Source: Saprospiraceae bacterium (GTDB lineage: Bacteria; Bacteroidota; Bacteroidia; Chitinophagales; Saprospiraceae). From it: a DNA stretch of 64,000 nucleotides. Shown in pieces: positions 55,056 through 63,350 of this stretch. Location: contig JAEUUP010000089.1 in the NCBI GenBank assembly GCA_016787525.1, positions 62,001-126,000 of the forward strand, in the 5' to 3' direction. How positions within the stretch are numbered: position 1 is the stretch's first letter; each line of letters begins with the position of its first letter. Below the pieces are notes generated by a model. That model ran no database searches. It was not told the DNA's origin and saw nothing but the letters and a program-made list of their open reading frames with translations. The position numbers and the translations under genes are program-made.

Positions 55056-55442
55056 ATGAAAATCAATGCCATTCATCATATTGCTATTATTTGTTCAGAT
55101 TATGAGGCATCGAAGAAGTTTTATACCAATGTTTTAGGTTTTACAATAAAACAAGAAGTGTATCGCGTTGAACGACAATCGTATAAATTGGACTTGATGG
55201 TAGCTGGGCATTATCAGATTGAGCTGTTTTCGTTTCCCAATCCACCACAACGTCCATCGAGACCCGAAGCTTGTGGTTTGCGGCATATCGCTTTTGAGGT
55301 GGATTCAGTGGAAGAAATTGTCGAAAAATTGCAAAATAAAAACATCGCAGTCGAACCCATTCGCGTAGATGAGTTTACGGGCAAAAAATTTACGTTCATT
55401 GCTGACCCTGATGGTTTGCCAATTGAGTTTTATGAAAAATAA
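55056..55442 (+). CDS. VOC family (glyoxalase-like, YaeR type) protein
   Basis: 128 residues, one VOC fold of two beta-alpha-beta-beta-beta modules. It begins INAIHHIAIICSDYEASKKF and continues FYTNVLGFTI, YQIELFSFPNPP, LRHIAFEVDSVEE and ends in IADPDGLPIEFYEK. The His, Glu, His and Glu expected for a metal centre are present. It belongs to the lactoylglutathione-lyase-like group, but the substrate is unknown. It is 40 bp upstream of leuS on the same strand and may share its transcript. It has no decamer. Confidence 0.85.
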   Translation: MKINAIHHIAIICSDYEASKKFYTNVLGFTIKQEVYRVERQSYKLDLMVAGHYQIELFSFPNPPQRPSRPEACGLRHIAFEVDSVEEIVEKLQNKNIAVEPIRVDEFTGKKFTFIADPDGLPIEFYEK

Positions 55443-55482
55443 TAGTAAATCAGCATAGAATATTTCTGGAAATCAAATAATT

Positions 55483-58248
55483 ATGGAATACAATCCAAGT
55501 CAAATTGAATCGAAGTGGGCGAAGTTTTGGGAACAAAACCAAACCTACAAAGTGGAGAATGGTGGCTCGAAGCCCAAATTTTATATCCTCAATATGTTCC
55601 CTTATCCTTCGGGAGCAGGTTTGCACGTCGGGCATCCACTCGGCTATATTGCGACTGATATTTTTGCACGCTATAAACGCCTCAAAGGGTTCAATGTCTT
55701 GAATCCGATGGGCTACGACTCTTTTGGTTTACCTGCCGAACAATATGCGATTCAGACAGGCACGCACCCCGCTGTGACGACGGTGAAAAACATCAATACC
55801 TTCCGCAGTCAGTTGGATAAAATCGGTTTTTCGTTCGATTGGTCGCGCGAGGTACGCACTTCTGACCCTGCTTATTACAAGTGGACGCAGTGGATTTTCA
55901 TGCAGTTGTTCAATCATTATTTCGATAAAGATGCACAAAAGGCATTAAAAGTCAGTGACTTAGTTGCACATTTCGAGAAGGAAGGCAATGCCAAAGTCAA
56001 TGCTGTATGCGACGAAGATACCCCCTCAGTATCTGCGGCAGAATGGAACGCTATGAGTGAAAAAGAGCAACAAATCTTCTTGTTGCACTATCGTTTGACC
56101 ATGCCCGAAGAGGCTTATGTCAATTGGTGTCCTGCGATGGGTTCGGTTTTGTCGAATGACGAGGTGAAAGACGGCGTTTCGGAGCGCGGTGGTTATCCTG
56201 TCGAGCGCAAATTGATGAAACAATGGGCGATGCGCATCACGGCTTATGCTGACCGTTTGTTGGAGGGTTTGAACAACATTGATTGGTCAGAATCGTTGAA
56301 AGAGCAGCAGCGCAATTGGATTGGTCGCTCACAAGGTGCGTCGGTCAAATTTGACTTGGCACTCGACCCCTCAGTAAAAATTGAGGTTTTCACGACGCGT
56401 GTGGATACAATTTATGGCGTGACGTTCATGGTTTTAGCACCCGAACACGAGTTGGTGGACAGTATCACAACACCTGAGCAGCGCGAAGAAATCGAAAACT
56501 ATAAAAAGTGGACGGCTTCTCGTTCAGAAGTTGACCGTATGTCGGAAGGGAAAAAGGTGACAGGGGCGTTTACAGGGGCGTATTGTATCAATCCGTTCGA
56601 TGGCGCAAAAGTACCAATTTATATTGCTGACTACGTTTTGGCTGGTTATGGTACAGGTGCAGTTATGGCAGTACCGTCGGGCGATCAACGTGACTGGAAC
56701 TTTGCCAAACACTTCAATTTGCCGATAATTCCAATTCTCGATGCTCAAAAAGACATCGAAACGGCGGCGGACAATACGAAAGAAGGTCGTTACATCAATT
56801 CGGGCATCATCAATGGCATGACGTACAAAGAAGCCACTCAAACGCTCATCAATTGGCTCGAAGAACGCGGTTTGGGTAAAGGCAAAGTGCAATATCGCTT
56901 GCGCAATGCCGTTTTCAGTCGCCAACGCTACTGGGGCGAGCCTGTGCCAGTATATTGGAAAGAGGGCGTGCCTTATTTGATTGATGAATCAGAATTACCT
57001 TTGGAATTGCCTTCTATTGACGAATATTTGCCAACTGCAACGGGCGAACCACCGTTGGGACGTGCCACAGATTGGAAATACAAAGGTGAGTATGAATACG
57101 AATTGTCAACCATGCCGGGTTGGGCAGGTTCGAGTTGGTATTTCTACCGCTATATGGATGCTCAGAACGACCAAGAGTTTGCTTCAAAAGCCGCTTTAGA
57201 CTATTGGCGACAAGTGGATTTGTATGTCGGTGGCACTGAACACGCTGTGGGTCACTTGTTGTATTCCCGCTTCTGGAATTTGTTTTTGTACGATTTAGGT
57301 CTTGTTCCAGAAAAAGAATATGCGAAGAAATTGGTGAATCAAGGTATGATTCAAGGGCGTTCATTGTTCATTCATTTGAAAACAGGGCGTAGTTTGCACG
57401 TACAGATTCAATTTGCCGATGAAAAAGACCGTCTTTTCAAAGACAAATATGTAGCCATGACGCAAATTGACAACCGTTTTGAAGGCATTGATACTGAGGG
57501 GGACATTGCTTGGCAAACAGATGATGCAGGCAAACAATTCGTCGTTTTGACTCCCGAAGTTGAGAAAATGTCAAAGTCCAAATACAATGTCGTCAATCCC
57601 GACGATATGATTGCACAATACGGTGCAGACTGCTTCCGTATGTACGAAATGTTTTTGGGTCCTATTACCGACGCAAAACCATGGTCAACAAGTGGTATCA
57701 CAGGTGTAGCAGGCTTTTTGCGCAAGTTTTGGAGTTTGATGTACGACATCAACGGCAAGTTTTTGGTCAATGATAATGAGCCGACCAAAGACGAATTGAA
57801 AATATTGCATACTTGCATCAAAAAAGTGAACGACGACATCGAGCGTTTCGGCTTCAATACCTGTGTTTCGGCATTCATGGTGTGCGTGAACGAGTTGAAA
57901 GCCGCAAAATGCTCTAAGCGCGCGATTTTGAATGAATTGACCATCTTGCTTGCGCCTTTTGCACCTTTCATCGCAGAAGAGGCTTGGACAATATTGGGCA
58001 ATACCCCCTCAGTATTGAACGCCGCTTACCCCAATGCCAACGAAGCCTACTTGGTGTCCGATGCAGTGGTTTATCCGATTGCCATCAATGGTAAAACACG
58101 TGGCGAAATTTCATTCCCAACAGGCACAGCCAAAGATGTGATTGAAGCGGCTGTACCCGATATGGAAGTTGTGAAAAAATGGGTGAATGGCAGTGGCATC
58201 AAAAAAATCGTTGTCGTGCCAGGGCGGATGATTAATGTGGTGATTTAA
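55483..58248 (+). CDS. leuS: Leucyl-tRNA synthetase
   Basis: 921 residues, class I aminoacyl-tRNA synthetase charging tRNA-Leu. The HIGH motif is HVGH (residues 48-51, in FPYPSGAGLHVGHPLGY) and the KMSKS motif is in VEKMSKSKYNVVN near 695. The editing domain (about 240-450) has TRVDTIYGVTFMVLAPEH, and the family phrase RNWIGRSQGASVKF is present. The length fits Bacteroidota LeuS. It has four decamers: 56022 (DTPSVS, an insert), 56367 (DPSVKI, entry to the editing domain), 57492 (DTEGDI, before KMSKS) and 58005 (NTPSVL, C-terminal part). All avoid active-site motifs. Confidence 0.96.
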   Translation: MEYNPSQIESKWAKFWEQNQTYKVENGGSKPKFYILNMFPYPSGAGLHVGHPLGYIATDIFARYKRLKGFNVLNPMGYDSFGLPAEQYAIQTGTHPAVTTVKNINTFRSQLDKIGFSFDWSREVRTSDPAYYKWTQWIFMQLFNHYFDKDAQKALKVSDLVAHFEKEGNAKVNAVCDEDTPSVSAAEWNAMSEKEQQIFLLHYRLTMPEEAYVNWCPAMGSVLSNDEVKDGVSERGGYPVERKLMKQWAMRITAYADRLLEGLNNIDWSESLKEQQRNWIGRSQGASVKFDLALDPSVKIEVFTTRVDTIYGVTFMVLAPEHELVDSITTPEQREEIENYKKWTASRSEVDRMSEGKKVTGAFTGAYCINPFDGAKVPIYIADYVLAGYGTGAVMAVPSGDQRDWNFAKHFNLPIIPILDAQKDIETAADNTKEGRYINSGIINGMTYKEATQTLINWLEERGLGKGKVQYRLRNAVFSRQRYWGEPVPVYWKEGVPYLIDESELPLELPSIDEYLPTATGEPPLGRATDWKYKGEYEYELSTMPGWAGSSWYFYRYMDAQNDQEFASKAALDYWRQVDLYVGGTEHAVGHLLYSRFWNLFLYDLGLVPEKEYAKKLVNQGMIQGRSLFIHLKTGRSLHVQIQFADEKDRLFKDKYVAMTQIDNRFEGIDTEGDIAWQTDDAGKQFVVLTPEVEKMSKSKYNVVNPDDMIAQYGADCFRMYEMFLGPITDAKPWSTSGITGVAGFLRKFWSLMYDINGKFLVNDNEPTKDELKILHTCIKKVNDDIERFGFNTCVSAFMVCVNELKAAKCSKRAILNELTILLAPFAPFIAEEAWTILGNTPSVLNAAYPNANEAYLVSDAVVYPIAINGKTRGEISFPTGTAKDVIEAAVPDMEVVKKWVNGSGIKKIVVVPGRMINVVI

Positions 58249-58280
58249 GAGTAGGACTCAGCCTATTTTGAGATAAAGCA

Positions 58281-58311
58281 ACCCCTCAGTATCGAAATGA
58301 TACTGAGGGGT
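58281..58311. terminator. Terminator after leuS made of two decamers
   Basis: ACCCCTCAGTATC (58281-58293) pairs perfectly with GATACTGAGGGGT (58299-58311) around a 5-nt loop GAAAT; the next bases are ATTTTTGT. Nearly the whole stem is decamer sequence. Confidence 0.9.
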
Positions 58312-58349
58312 ATTTTTGTATGCGAAAATAAAAAATGAAAAACCAACTA

Positions 58350-58380
58350 TTGCACTCTAAGACCAAGTGTTTTAGTTTTG
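58350..58380 (+). promoter_or_regulatory. Promoter of the broken Rpn gene
   Basis: TTG (58350-58352), 20 bp, TAGTTTTG (58373-58380). The ATG is 16 bp further, so the leader would be very short. Confidence 0.5.
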
Positions 58381-58396
58381 TCCAAAATAAAACATT

Positions 58397-59428
58397 ATGA
58401 GCGAACTCGATCAACAAACGTTTATTCCATTCATATCGGACTATGGCTTTAAAGTCACATTTGGCAATGAAAAAAACGACGTATTCCTTAAAAGAGCTTT
58501 GCGCGCACTCCTTCAATTGTCCAAACCGATTAGAAACATTAAGTTCTCAAAAGCAACATTTGAAGGCTTGCACAAAGAGAGTCGGAGCGGTATCTACGAC
58601 ATGATTTGTGAAGATGACAGTGGCGATATATTCATCGTTGAGATGCAAATGCAGGCGCAAGCCGTTTTCCTCAATCGGCTACAATTTTATGCCTTCCAGC
58701 GTTTTGACAATTTGGTAAAAAAGGGTAAATTTGACTTCAATATCAAGGAAAGGATTTATTGCATTGCCATTTTAGGGGCAAATATCAGCCCTGTATCCAC
58801 TTATCACAATACTTTGACACTCAAAAACCAAGATGGCGTTGAATTCTCGAACCAAATACAATATGTGACTGTTGAGTTAGAATAGTTTAACTTAACTGTC
58901 AATGAAGTAACAACGGATTTAGAAAAACTAATTTTCACCATCAAAAATGCGCATAACATGGTAGAAGTAAAAGAAAAACCTAAGTTTTGGGAAGAAGACT
59001 GGCTCAATATTCCTATGGGCGAATTGGATATTCGCACCCTATCACCAGAACGCTATGAAGCCTATCAGTATTGGCTCGTTCACGAAGCAGAAGCAAAGCG
59101 TTATGAAAAAGAAGTGATTGAGAAAGGTAGAATGGAAGGCATAATGCAAGGCATGATGCAAGGCAAAATCGAGGGCATAAAAGAAGGTAGAATGGAAGGT
59201 AGAATGGAAGGTGAAATCAAAATGCTCAAAGACCTTGTCAAAAAAGGTGTTCTGTCATTCAAAAGTATTGAAACCGTGCCCAATATTTCATCTGAGCTGA
59301 TACAAAAAGCAAAGGAAGAGATTATCAACGAGTTATTGACTGAGGATTTACTCCCCCTCAGTAGTATTGCCCAAATCGCTGATGTCTCCGAAGATGTTGT
59401 TCTCAAAGTGAAAAATGCAAGGGATTGA
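58397..59428 (+). pseudogene. Rpn / PD-(D/E)XK nuclease family transposase, interrupted by an amber codon
   Basis: The two open parts, 58397-58885 and 58886-59428, are in one frame with only a TAG at 58883-58885 between them. The first has FIPFISDYGFKVTFGNEKND, the nuclease core YDMICEDDSGDIFIVEMQMQAQ (D..E-x-Q type, in part) and FQRFDNLVKKG. The reading then goes TVELE-stop-FNLTVNEVTTDLEKLIF, which is smooth family sequence on both sides, so one base change (for example AAG to TAG) explains the break. The C-terminal part has GRMEG-type repeats and a small helical end. Total length of 343 codons suits the PF12784-type group. It could still yield a truncated nuclease domain. A decamer at 59354 lies in the last part (PLSSIAQ). 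Confidence 0.85.
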
Positions 59429-59445
59429 TGATTCCCTTGCATTTT
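59410..59445. terminator. Terminator overlapping the 3' end of the Rpn pseudogene
   Basis: AAAAATGCAAGGGA (59410-59423) pairs perfectly with TCCCTTGCATTTTT (59432-59445). The left arm is part of the last codons of the pseudogene. Confidence 0.82.
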
Positions 59446-59456
59446 TCTTTAATTTT
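59424..59456 (+). promoter_or_regulatory. Promoter of the class V aminotransferase-fold gene
   Basis: TTG (59424-59426), 22 bp, TAATTTTG (59449-59456); the ATG at 59478 is 21 bp downstream. It overlaps the terminator of the preceding gene. Confidence 0.5.
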
Positions 59457-59477
59457 GCCCCAAAATCACAGCCAAAT

Positions 59478-60965
59478 ATGAATAAAACCAACAATTCTCC
59501 TCTTTTAGAAGACTATTTCGCTCAATTTCGGCAACACATCGTCGGTGACGACCAAACTTTCGACTCTCCTACGGGCAAAAAACGCATCATCTATGCCGAT
59601 TGGACGGCAAGTGGACGACTGTATCGCCCAATTGAAGAAAAATTACTCAATGATTTTGGTCCTTTTGTAGCCAATACGCATACTGAAACGTCTGTCACGG
59701 GTACTACTATGACTTTAGCGTACCACAAAGCGCGCGAAATCATCAAACGTCACGTCAACGCTGGGGCAACGGACTGCATCATCAGCTATGGCTCGGGCAT
59801 GACGGGCGTTATCAACAAGTTCCAACGCATCTTGGGACTCAAAATACCTGAGAAACTGAGGGGGCAATTGGACATCGAAGAAGAACAACGCCCCATCGTG
59901 TTCGTGACGCACATGGAACACCACTCCAACCAGACCTCGTGGCTCGAAACCATTTGCGATGTGGAGGTGATTGCGCCCAATACTGAGGGGTTGGTTGACC
60001 TCGACAATCTGAAATCGCTACTCGAACAATATAAAGACCGCACTACCAAGATTGCCGCCATCACGGCTTGCTCCAATGTGACGGGCATCGAGACACCTTA
60101 CCACGACATCGCAGCCCTGATGCACCGCGCGGGCGGTCTGTGTTTCGTGGATTTTGCCTGCTCTGCGCCTTATGTGCGTATTGATATGCACCCCCCTCAG
60201 TATCCCGACGGGTTTTTGGATGCGATTTACTTCTCGCCACACAAATTTTTGGGCGGACCGGGGACGGCGGGCATCCTCATCTTCAATGCGGCACTCTACG
60301 ACAACAAAGTGCCAGACAATCCAGGTGGCGGAACGGTCAAATGGACCAATCCTTGGGCGGAACATGCCTTTATTGACAACATCGAAGACCGTGAAGATGG
60401 TGGTACGCCACCCTTTTTACAGACTATCAAGACGGCTTTGTGCGTCCGTTTGAAAGAAAAAATGGGCATTGACCATATTCTGAAGCGCGAAGAGCATCTT
60501 ATCCACTTGATTTTCGAGAAACTCAAAGGTGTCAAGGGCATTCACATTCTCGCGCCAGAGCATCGGCATCGCTTGGGTGTCTTTTCTTTTTATATCGAAA
60601 ACTTGCACTACAATCTGGGTGTCAAACTCTTGAACGACAAATTCGGCATTCAGGTGCGTGGCGGCTGTTCTTGTGCTGGCACTTACGGTCATTACCTGTT
60701 GGAAGTGAACCAAGATGTGTCGCATATCCTCACCGAGCAAATCACCAATGGCGACCTCTCCAACAAACCCGGTTGGATCCGCATGAGCATCCACCCTACT
60801 ATGTCGGATGACGATGTGCTGTACATCTGCGAAGCCATCCTCGAACTCACTGAAAAACACCGCCTCTGGCGTGCCGAATACCGCTACGATTCGCACACCA
60901 ACGAGTTCACGTGCCATCTGTTTGAGGACTCAACAGAGCGTTTTGTGACCGCATGGTTCGATTAG
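59478..60965 (+). CDS. Aminotransferase class V-fold PLP-dependent enzyme (cysteine-desulfurase-like)
   Basis: 495 residues from the ATG at 59478 (MNKTNNSPLLEDYFAQF); the frame is open further back into the terminator region. It has the class V pattern: YADWTASGRLYRPIE, SYGSGMTGVINKFQRI, FVTHMEHHSNQTSWLET, DFACSAPYVRIDMHPPQY and the PLP lysine in YFSPHKFLGGPGTAGIL. RGGCSCAGTYGHYLL carries a Cys at the place of the active Cys of desulfurases, but the family is broad. Whether it is a desulfurase or another lyase is open. Decamers at 59981 (NTEGLV) and 60193 (HPPQYP) and a near copy at 59854. Confidence 0.85.
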   Translation: MNKTNNSPLLEDYFAQFRQHIVGDDQTFDSPTGKKRIIYADWTASGRLYRPIEEKLLNDFGPFVANTHTETSVTGTTMTLAYHKAREIIKRHVNAGATDCIISYGSGMTGVINKFQRILGLKIPEKLRGQLDIEEEQRPIVFVTHMEHHSNQTSWLETICDVEVIAPNTEGLVDLDNLKSLLEQYKDRTTKIAAITACSNVTGIETPYHDIAALMHRAGGLCFVDFACSAPYVRIDMHPPQYPDGFLDAIYFSPHKFLGGPGTAGILIFNAALYDNKVPDNPGGGTVKWTNPWAEHAFIDNIEDREDGGTPPFLQTIKTALCVRLKEKMGIDHILKREEHLIHLIFEKLKGVKGIHILAPEHRHRLGVFSFYIENLHYNLGVKLLNDKFGIQVRGGCSCAGTYGHYLLEVNQDVSHILTEQITNGDLSNKPGWIRMSIHPTMSDDDVLYICEAILELTEKHRLWRAEYRYDSHTNEFTCHLFEDSTERFVTAWFD

Positions 60966-61048
60966 TCGCTGTTTTTCAACTTATAATGGGATATTAGAGT
61001 CTATGGTTGTATTATTTCTTAATGCAATGTTAATGCTATACGTTTTTC

Positions 61049-61079
61049 TTGATATTAGAAGGTAACTTATATATATTTG
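61049..61079 (+). promoter_or_regulatory. Promoter of the small helical protein gene
   Basis: TTG (61049-61051), 20 bp, TATATTTG (61072-61079), consensus-like; leader of about 50 nt. Confidence 0.55.
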
Positions 61080-61138
61080 TGTCAGTTGCAACTAAGTTAT
61101 AAAACAAATTTTTAAACGTATTCAACATCAATCCTAAC

Positions 61139-61642
61139 ATGGGTAAAAAGCTGTTAGACAACCGTATCTCAAAGACTGTTGCCCCAGATGCACTGTCGAA
61201 AGTCCGCCAAGCCATGCAACTGCTCGATGAAGCTCTTGGCGAAGAAATTTCCATCACCGCAGAAGATTACAAAGCCCTGCGCAAAATCGCTGACAAACTC
61301 AAACGTGTCACCGACGATGTGTATGACATTGCCAAGGAGAACACCGACTTCATCGAAGAGCCTGTGACCTTGGCCGAAATCCAAAAAGACAAGACTTTCT
61401 ATGAGTTTTGTGATGATGTTTTCGCACTGCTCAAAGCGTTTATTCTCCGTTTGGAAAAAGAGCAAAACGTCGCAGGCGCAGAATACTACAACGCTCTCTG
61501 TATCTATGAAGACGATGTGAGCCGAAAAGCCGCCAAAGGCAATGCCAAAGCCCAAAATGTCAAAGCGCAGTTAGATGCGGTGGACCGAAACCAAGGCGGC
61601 GGCAGTAGCAAACGCGGTGGCGACTCAGATAGCAAAAAGTGA
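61139..61642 (+). CDS. Uncharacterised small helical protein
   Basis: 167 residues, cytosolic by sequence. Helical throughout, with many Lys, Ala, Glu and Asp residues: SKVRQAMQLLDEALGEEISI, ALRKIADKLKRVTDDVYDIA, VFALLKAFILRLEKEQNVAG. The C-terminal tail is disordered and rich in Gly, Ser and Lys (GGGSSKRGGDSDSKK). I do not recognise a domain. It has its own promoter and no close neighbour on the same transcript; a repeat-rich spacer follows it. Confidence 0.65.
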   Translation: MGKKLLDNRISKTVAPDALSKVRQAMQLLDEALGEEISITAEDYKALRKIADKLKRVTDDVYDIAKENTDFIEEPVTLAEIQKDKTFYEFCDDVFALLKAFILRLEKEQNVAGAEYYNALCIYEDDVSRKAAKGNAKAQNVKAQLDAVDRNQGGGSSKRGGDSDSKK

Positions 61643-61711
61643 TTTTAAAGGTTAACAAATGTTGTTGTGGGTGGTACAGTCTTCGGGTTGTGCCACTTTT
61701 TTTGTCAAATG
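61643..61711. other. Start of a 418-bp repeat-rich spacer (61643-62060)
   Basis: No gene is visible between 61643 and 62060. The spacer carries a 21-bp tandem repeat, a long inverted repeat and a tight palindrome, listed separately. The last 95 bp before the histidine kinase show no clear promoter. Confidence 0.6.
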
Positions 61712-61795
61712 TCAGTCCTTTGCGAGGTCTCATCAGTCCTTTGTGAGGTCTCATCAGTCCTTTGCGAGGTCTCATCAGTCCTTTGCGAGGTCTCA
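61712..61795. repeat. 21-bp tandem repeat, four units
   Basis: Four head-to-tail copies of TCAGTCCTTTGCGAGGTCTC+A, the second with one change (GTGAG). A fifth partial unit, TCAGTCATTGCGAG, merges into the left arm of the next element. The shared TTGCGAG suggests the array arose from that arm. Confidence 0.88.
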
Positions 61796-61799
61796 TCAG

Positions 61800-61918
61800 T
61801 CATTGCGAGCGAAGCGAAGCAATCTGCCCAAGTGAGCGCAAACTGCCTTGATGAAGCGAAGCCCCCCCTCAGTAATCTGCGCTCAATCAGGCAGATTGCT
61901 TCGCTGCGCTCGCAATGA
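61800..61918. repeat. REP-like long inverted repeat with the decamer in its loop
   Basis: The left arm 61800-61828 (TCATTGCGAGCGAAGCGAAG onward) and right arm 61890-61918 are 29-bp inverted repeats with one mismatch. A shorter inner pair, TGAGCGCA/TGCGCTCA, lies inside. The decamer at 61865-61874 is in the loop. CATTGCGAGCGAAGCGAAGC-type repeats are common dispersed elements in many bacterial genomes. Confidence 0.82.
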
Positions 61919-61928
61919 CGGGGGAGCT

Positions 61929-61965
61929 TGACCGACGACGAAGTTCCAAACTTCGTCGTCGGTCA
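61929..61965. repeat. Tight palindrome
   Basis: TGACCGACGACGAAGTT (61929-61945), loop CCA, then the exact complement (61949-61965). It could be a REP element or a terminator-like hairpin; no T run follows. Confidence 0.8.
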
Positions 61966-62060
61966 TCACCTTCAATCCCTCATTTGTTAAACTCTGTAAA
62001 ACAATGTCAAGGAAATGTAAAAGCATTTTTTATCTGAAAAGCACGTCTTACATTTGAACC

Positions 62061-63308
62061 ATGAATCACAAAGTCATACGTCACTTAGTTATACTGGCAG
62101 TCATTGCCCTCGCAGGTCTGATGACGGTGCAGATTGTCTGGTTCAAACAGGCTTATGACTTGCAGCAGCGTCAGTTTTCCGAAAAAGCCAACTCCGCTTT
62201 GCATTTCACAGCCCAACAACTCAACCGCACGCAAGGTCAGCACCCTTTGGTCAACCAAACAGCGGCAAACACCTTCCGCGTGCAAATCAACGGTTGCCTC
62301 AACGAGGACAGTTTGCCCTTGCAACTGCAAAAAGCCTTCATGCAATTCGGCACAGCGGGCGATTATGATGTGGTGGTGAACGATTGTGGCGACAAAAATC
62401 GGTTGCTCAACTACAATTACAAGCTCTTGGTGGACAGCAACAAACTGTTCGCCCACAACAACCAACAAGAAGAGCCGTGCTACTACCTCAGCGTCACGTT
62501 CAACAACAAACCCAAGACCTTGATGCAAGCGATGTGGTTTTGGGTGTTCGCTTCAGTCTGTTGTTTGTTGGTGCTGGTGTTTTTTGCGTACAGTTTGTAT
62601 GCCTTGTTGAAAGAAAAACGCCTGTCGGAGATGAAACAAGATTTCGTCAGCAATATGACGCATGAGTTGAAAACCCCGATTGCCAATATCGCCGTCGCCA
62701 GCGAGATGTTGAAGCATCCCCCCCTCAGTATGACGACCGAAAAAGTGCAACATTATGCCGATATTATCCAAAAAGAAAACAAACGATTGGAGGTTCAAGT
62801 CGAACGCGTATTGACCATGGCTTTTTTGGAAGAAAAAAACCTCGACCTCCAATACGAAAAAGTGAACCTGCACCAACTTTTGGACGATGCGCTGTCTGGT
62901 TTTGCCTTGCGAGTCCAGCAGCGTGGCGGGCGCATCCAATGGCATTGCAAAGCCGAACAACCGACCATCGAAGCCGACAAGTTTCATGTGCTGAATGTGA
63001 TTTACGGACTCTTGGACAATGCCGACAAGTATTCGCCCAGTCAACCCGACATTACTTTGGAGACCGAAAACACACCCAAAGGCTTGCGTCTGACGGTGGC
63101 AGACAAGGGCATCGGCATCATAAAAGAGGCACAAAAGCTGATTTTTGAGAAATTTTACCGCGTTCCAACGGGCAATGTCCACAATGTCAAAGGTTTCGGC
63201 TTGGGATTGACCTACGTAAAGATGATAGTCGAGGCACACGGTGGCAAGATAAAGGTAGAAAGTGAGCCGAATGTCGGCAGCCGCTTCTCAGTTTATTTCA
63301 ATGGTTGA
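62061..63308 (+). CDS. Membrane sensor histidine kinase
   Basis: 415 residues. Two helices at about 8-28 and 157-180 frame a periplasmic sensor of about 125 residues with no family I recognise; it has two or three Cys. The HisKA domain has KQDFVSNMTHELKTPIANIA with the phosphorylated His near 200. HATPase_c has VIYGLLDNADKYSP (N box), VADKGIGI (G1) and GFGLGLTYVKMIVEAHGGK (G2). A response regulator begins at 63927, with a small membrane gene between. A decamer at 62721 (HPPLSM) lies in the HisKA hairpin loop. Confidence 0.92.
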   Translation: MNHKVIRHLVILAVIALAGLMTVQIVWFKQAYDLQQRQFSEKANSALHFTAQQLNRTQGQHPLVNQTAANTFRVQINGCLNEDSLPLQLQKAFMQFGTAGDYDVVVNDCGDKNRLLNYNYKLLVDSNKLFAHNNQQEEPCYYLSVTFNNKPKTLMQAMWFWVFASVCCLLVLVFFAYSLYALLKEKRLSEMKQDFVSNMTHELKTPIANIAVASEMLKHPPLSMTTEKVQHYADIIQKENKRLEVQVERVLTMAFLEEKNLDLQYEKVNLHQLLDDALSGFALRVQQRGGRIQWHCKAEQPTIEADKFHVLNVIYGLLDNADKYSPSQPDITLETENTPKGLRLTVADKGIGIIKEAQKLIFEKFYRVPTGNVHNVKGFGLGLTYVKMIVEAHGGKIKVESEPNVGSRFSVYFNG

Positions 63309-63350
63309 ATGAATAAAGCGATTTAATAAACTTTTGTAAAAACAAGACAC

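Noticed and set aside
61667-61918. Small gene over the REP-like locus
   Set aside because: Its product is the translated 21-bp repeat (VLCEVSS four times) and the arm of an inverted repeat.
62085-63239. Leftward open frames of 147 and 228 codons
   Set aside because: They are antisense to the histidine kinase, whose H, N, G1 and G2 boxes are all in place on the plus strand.
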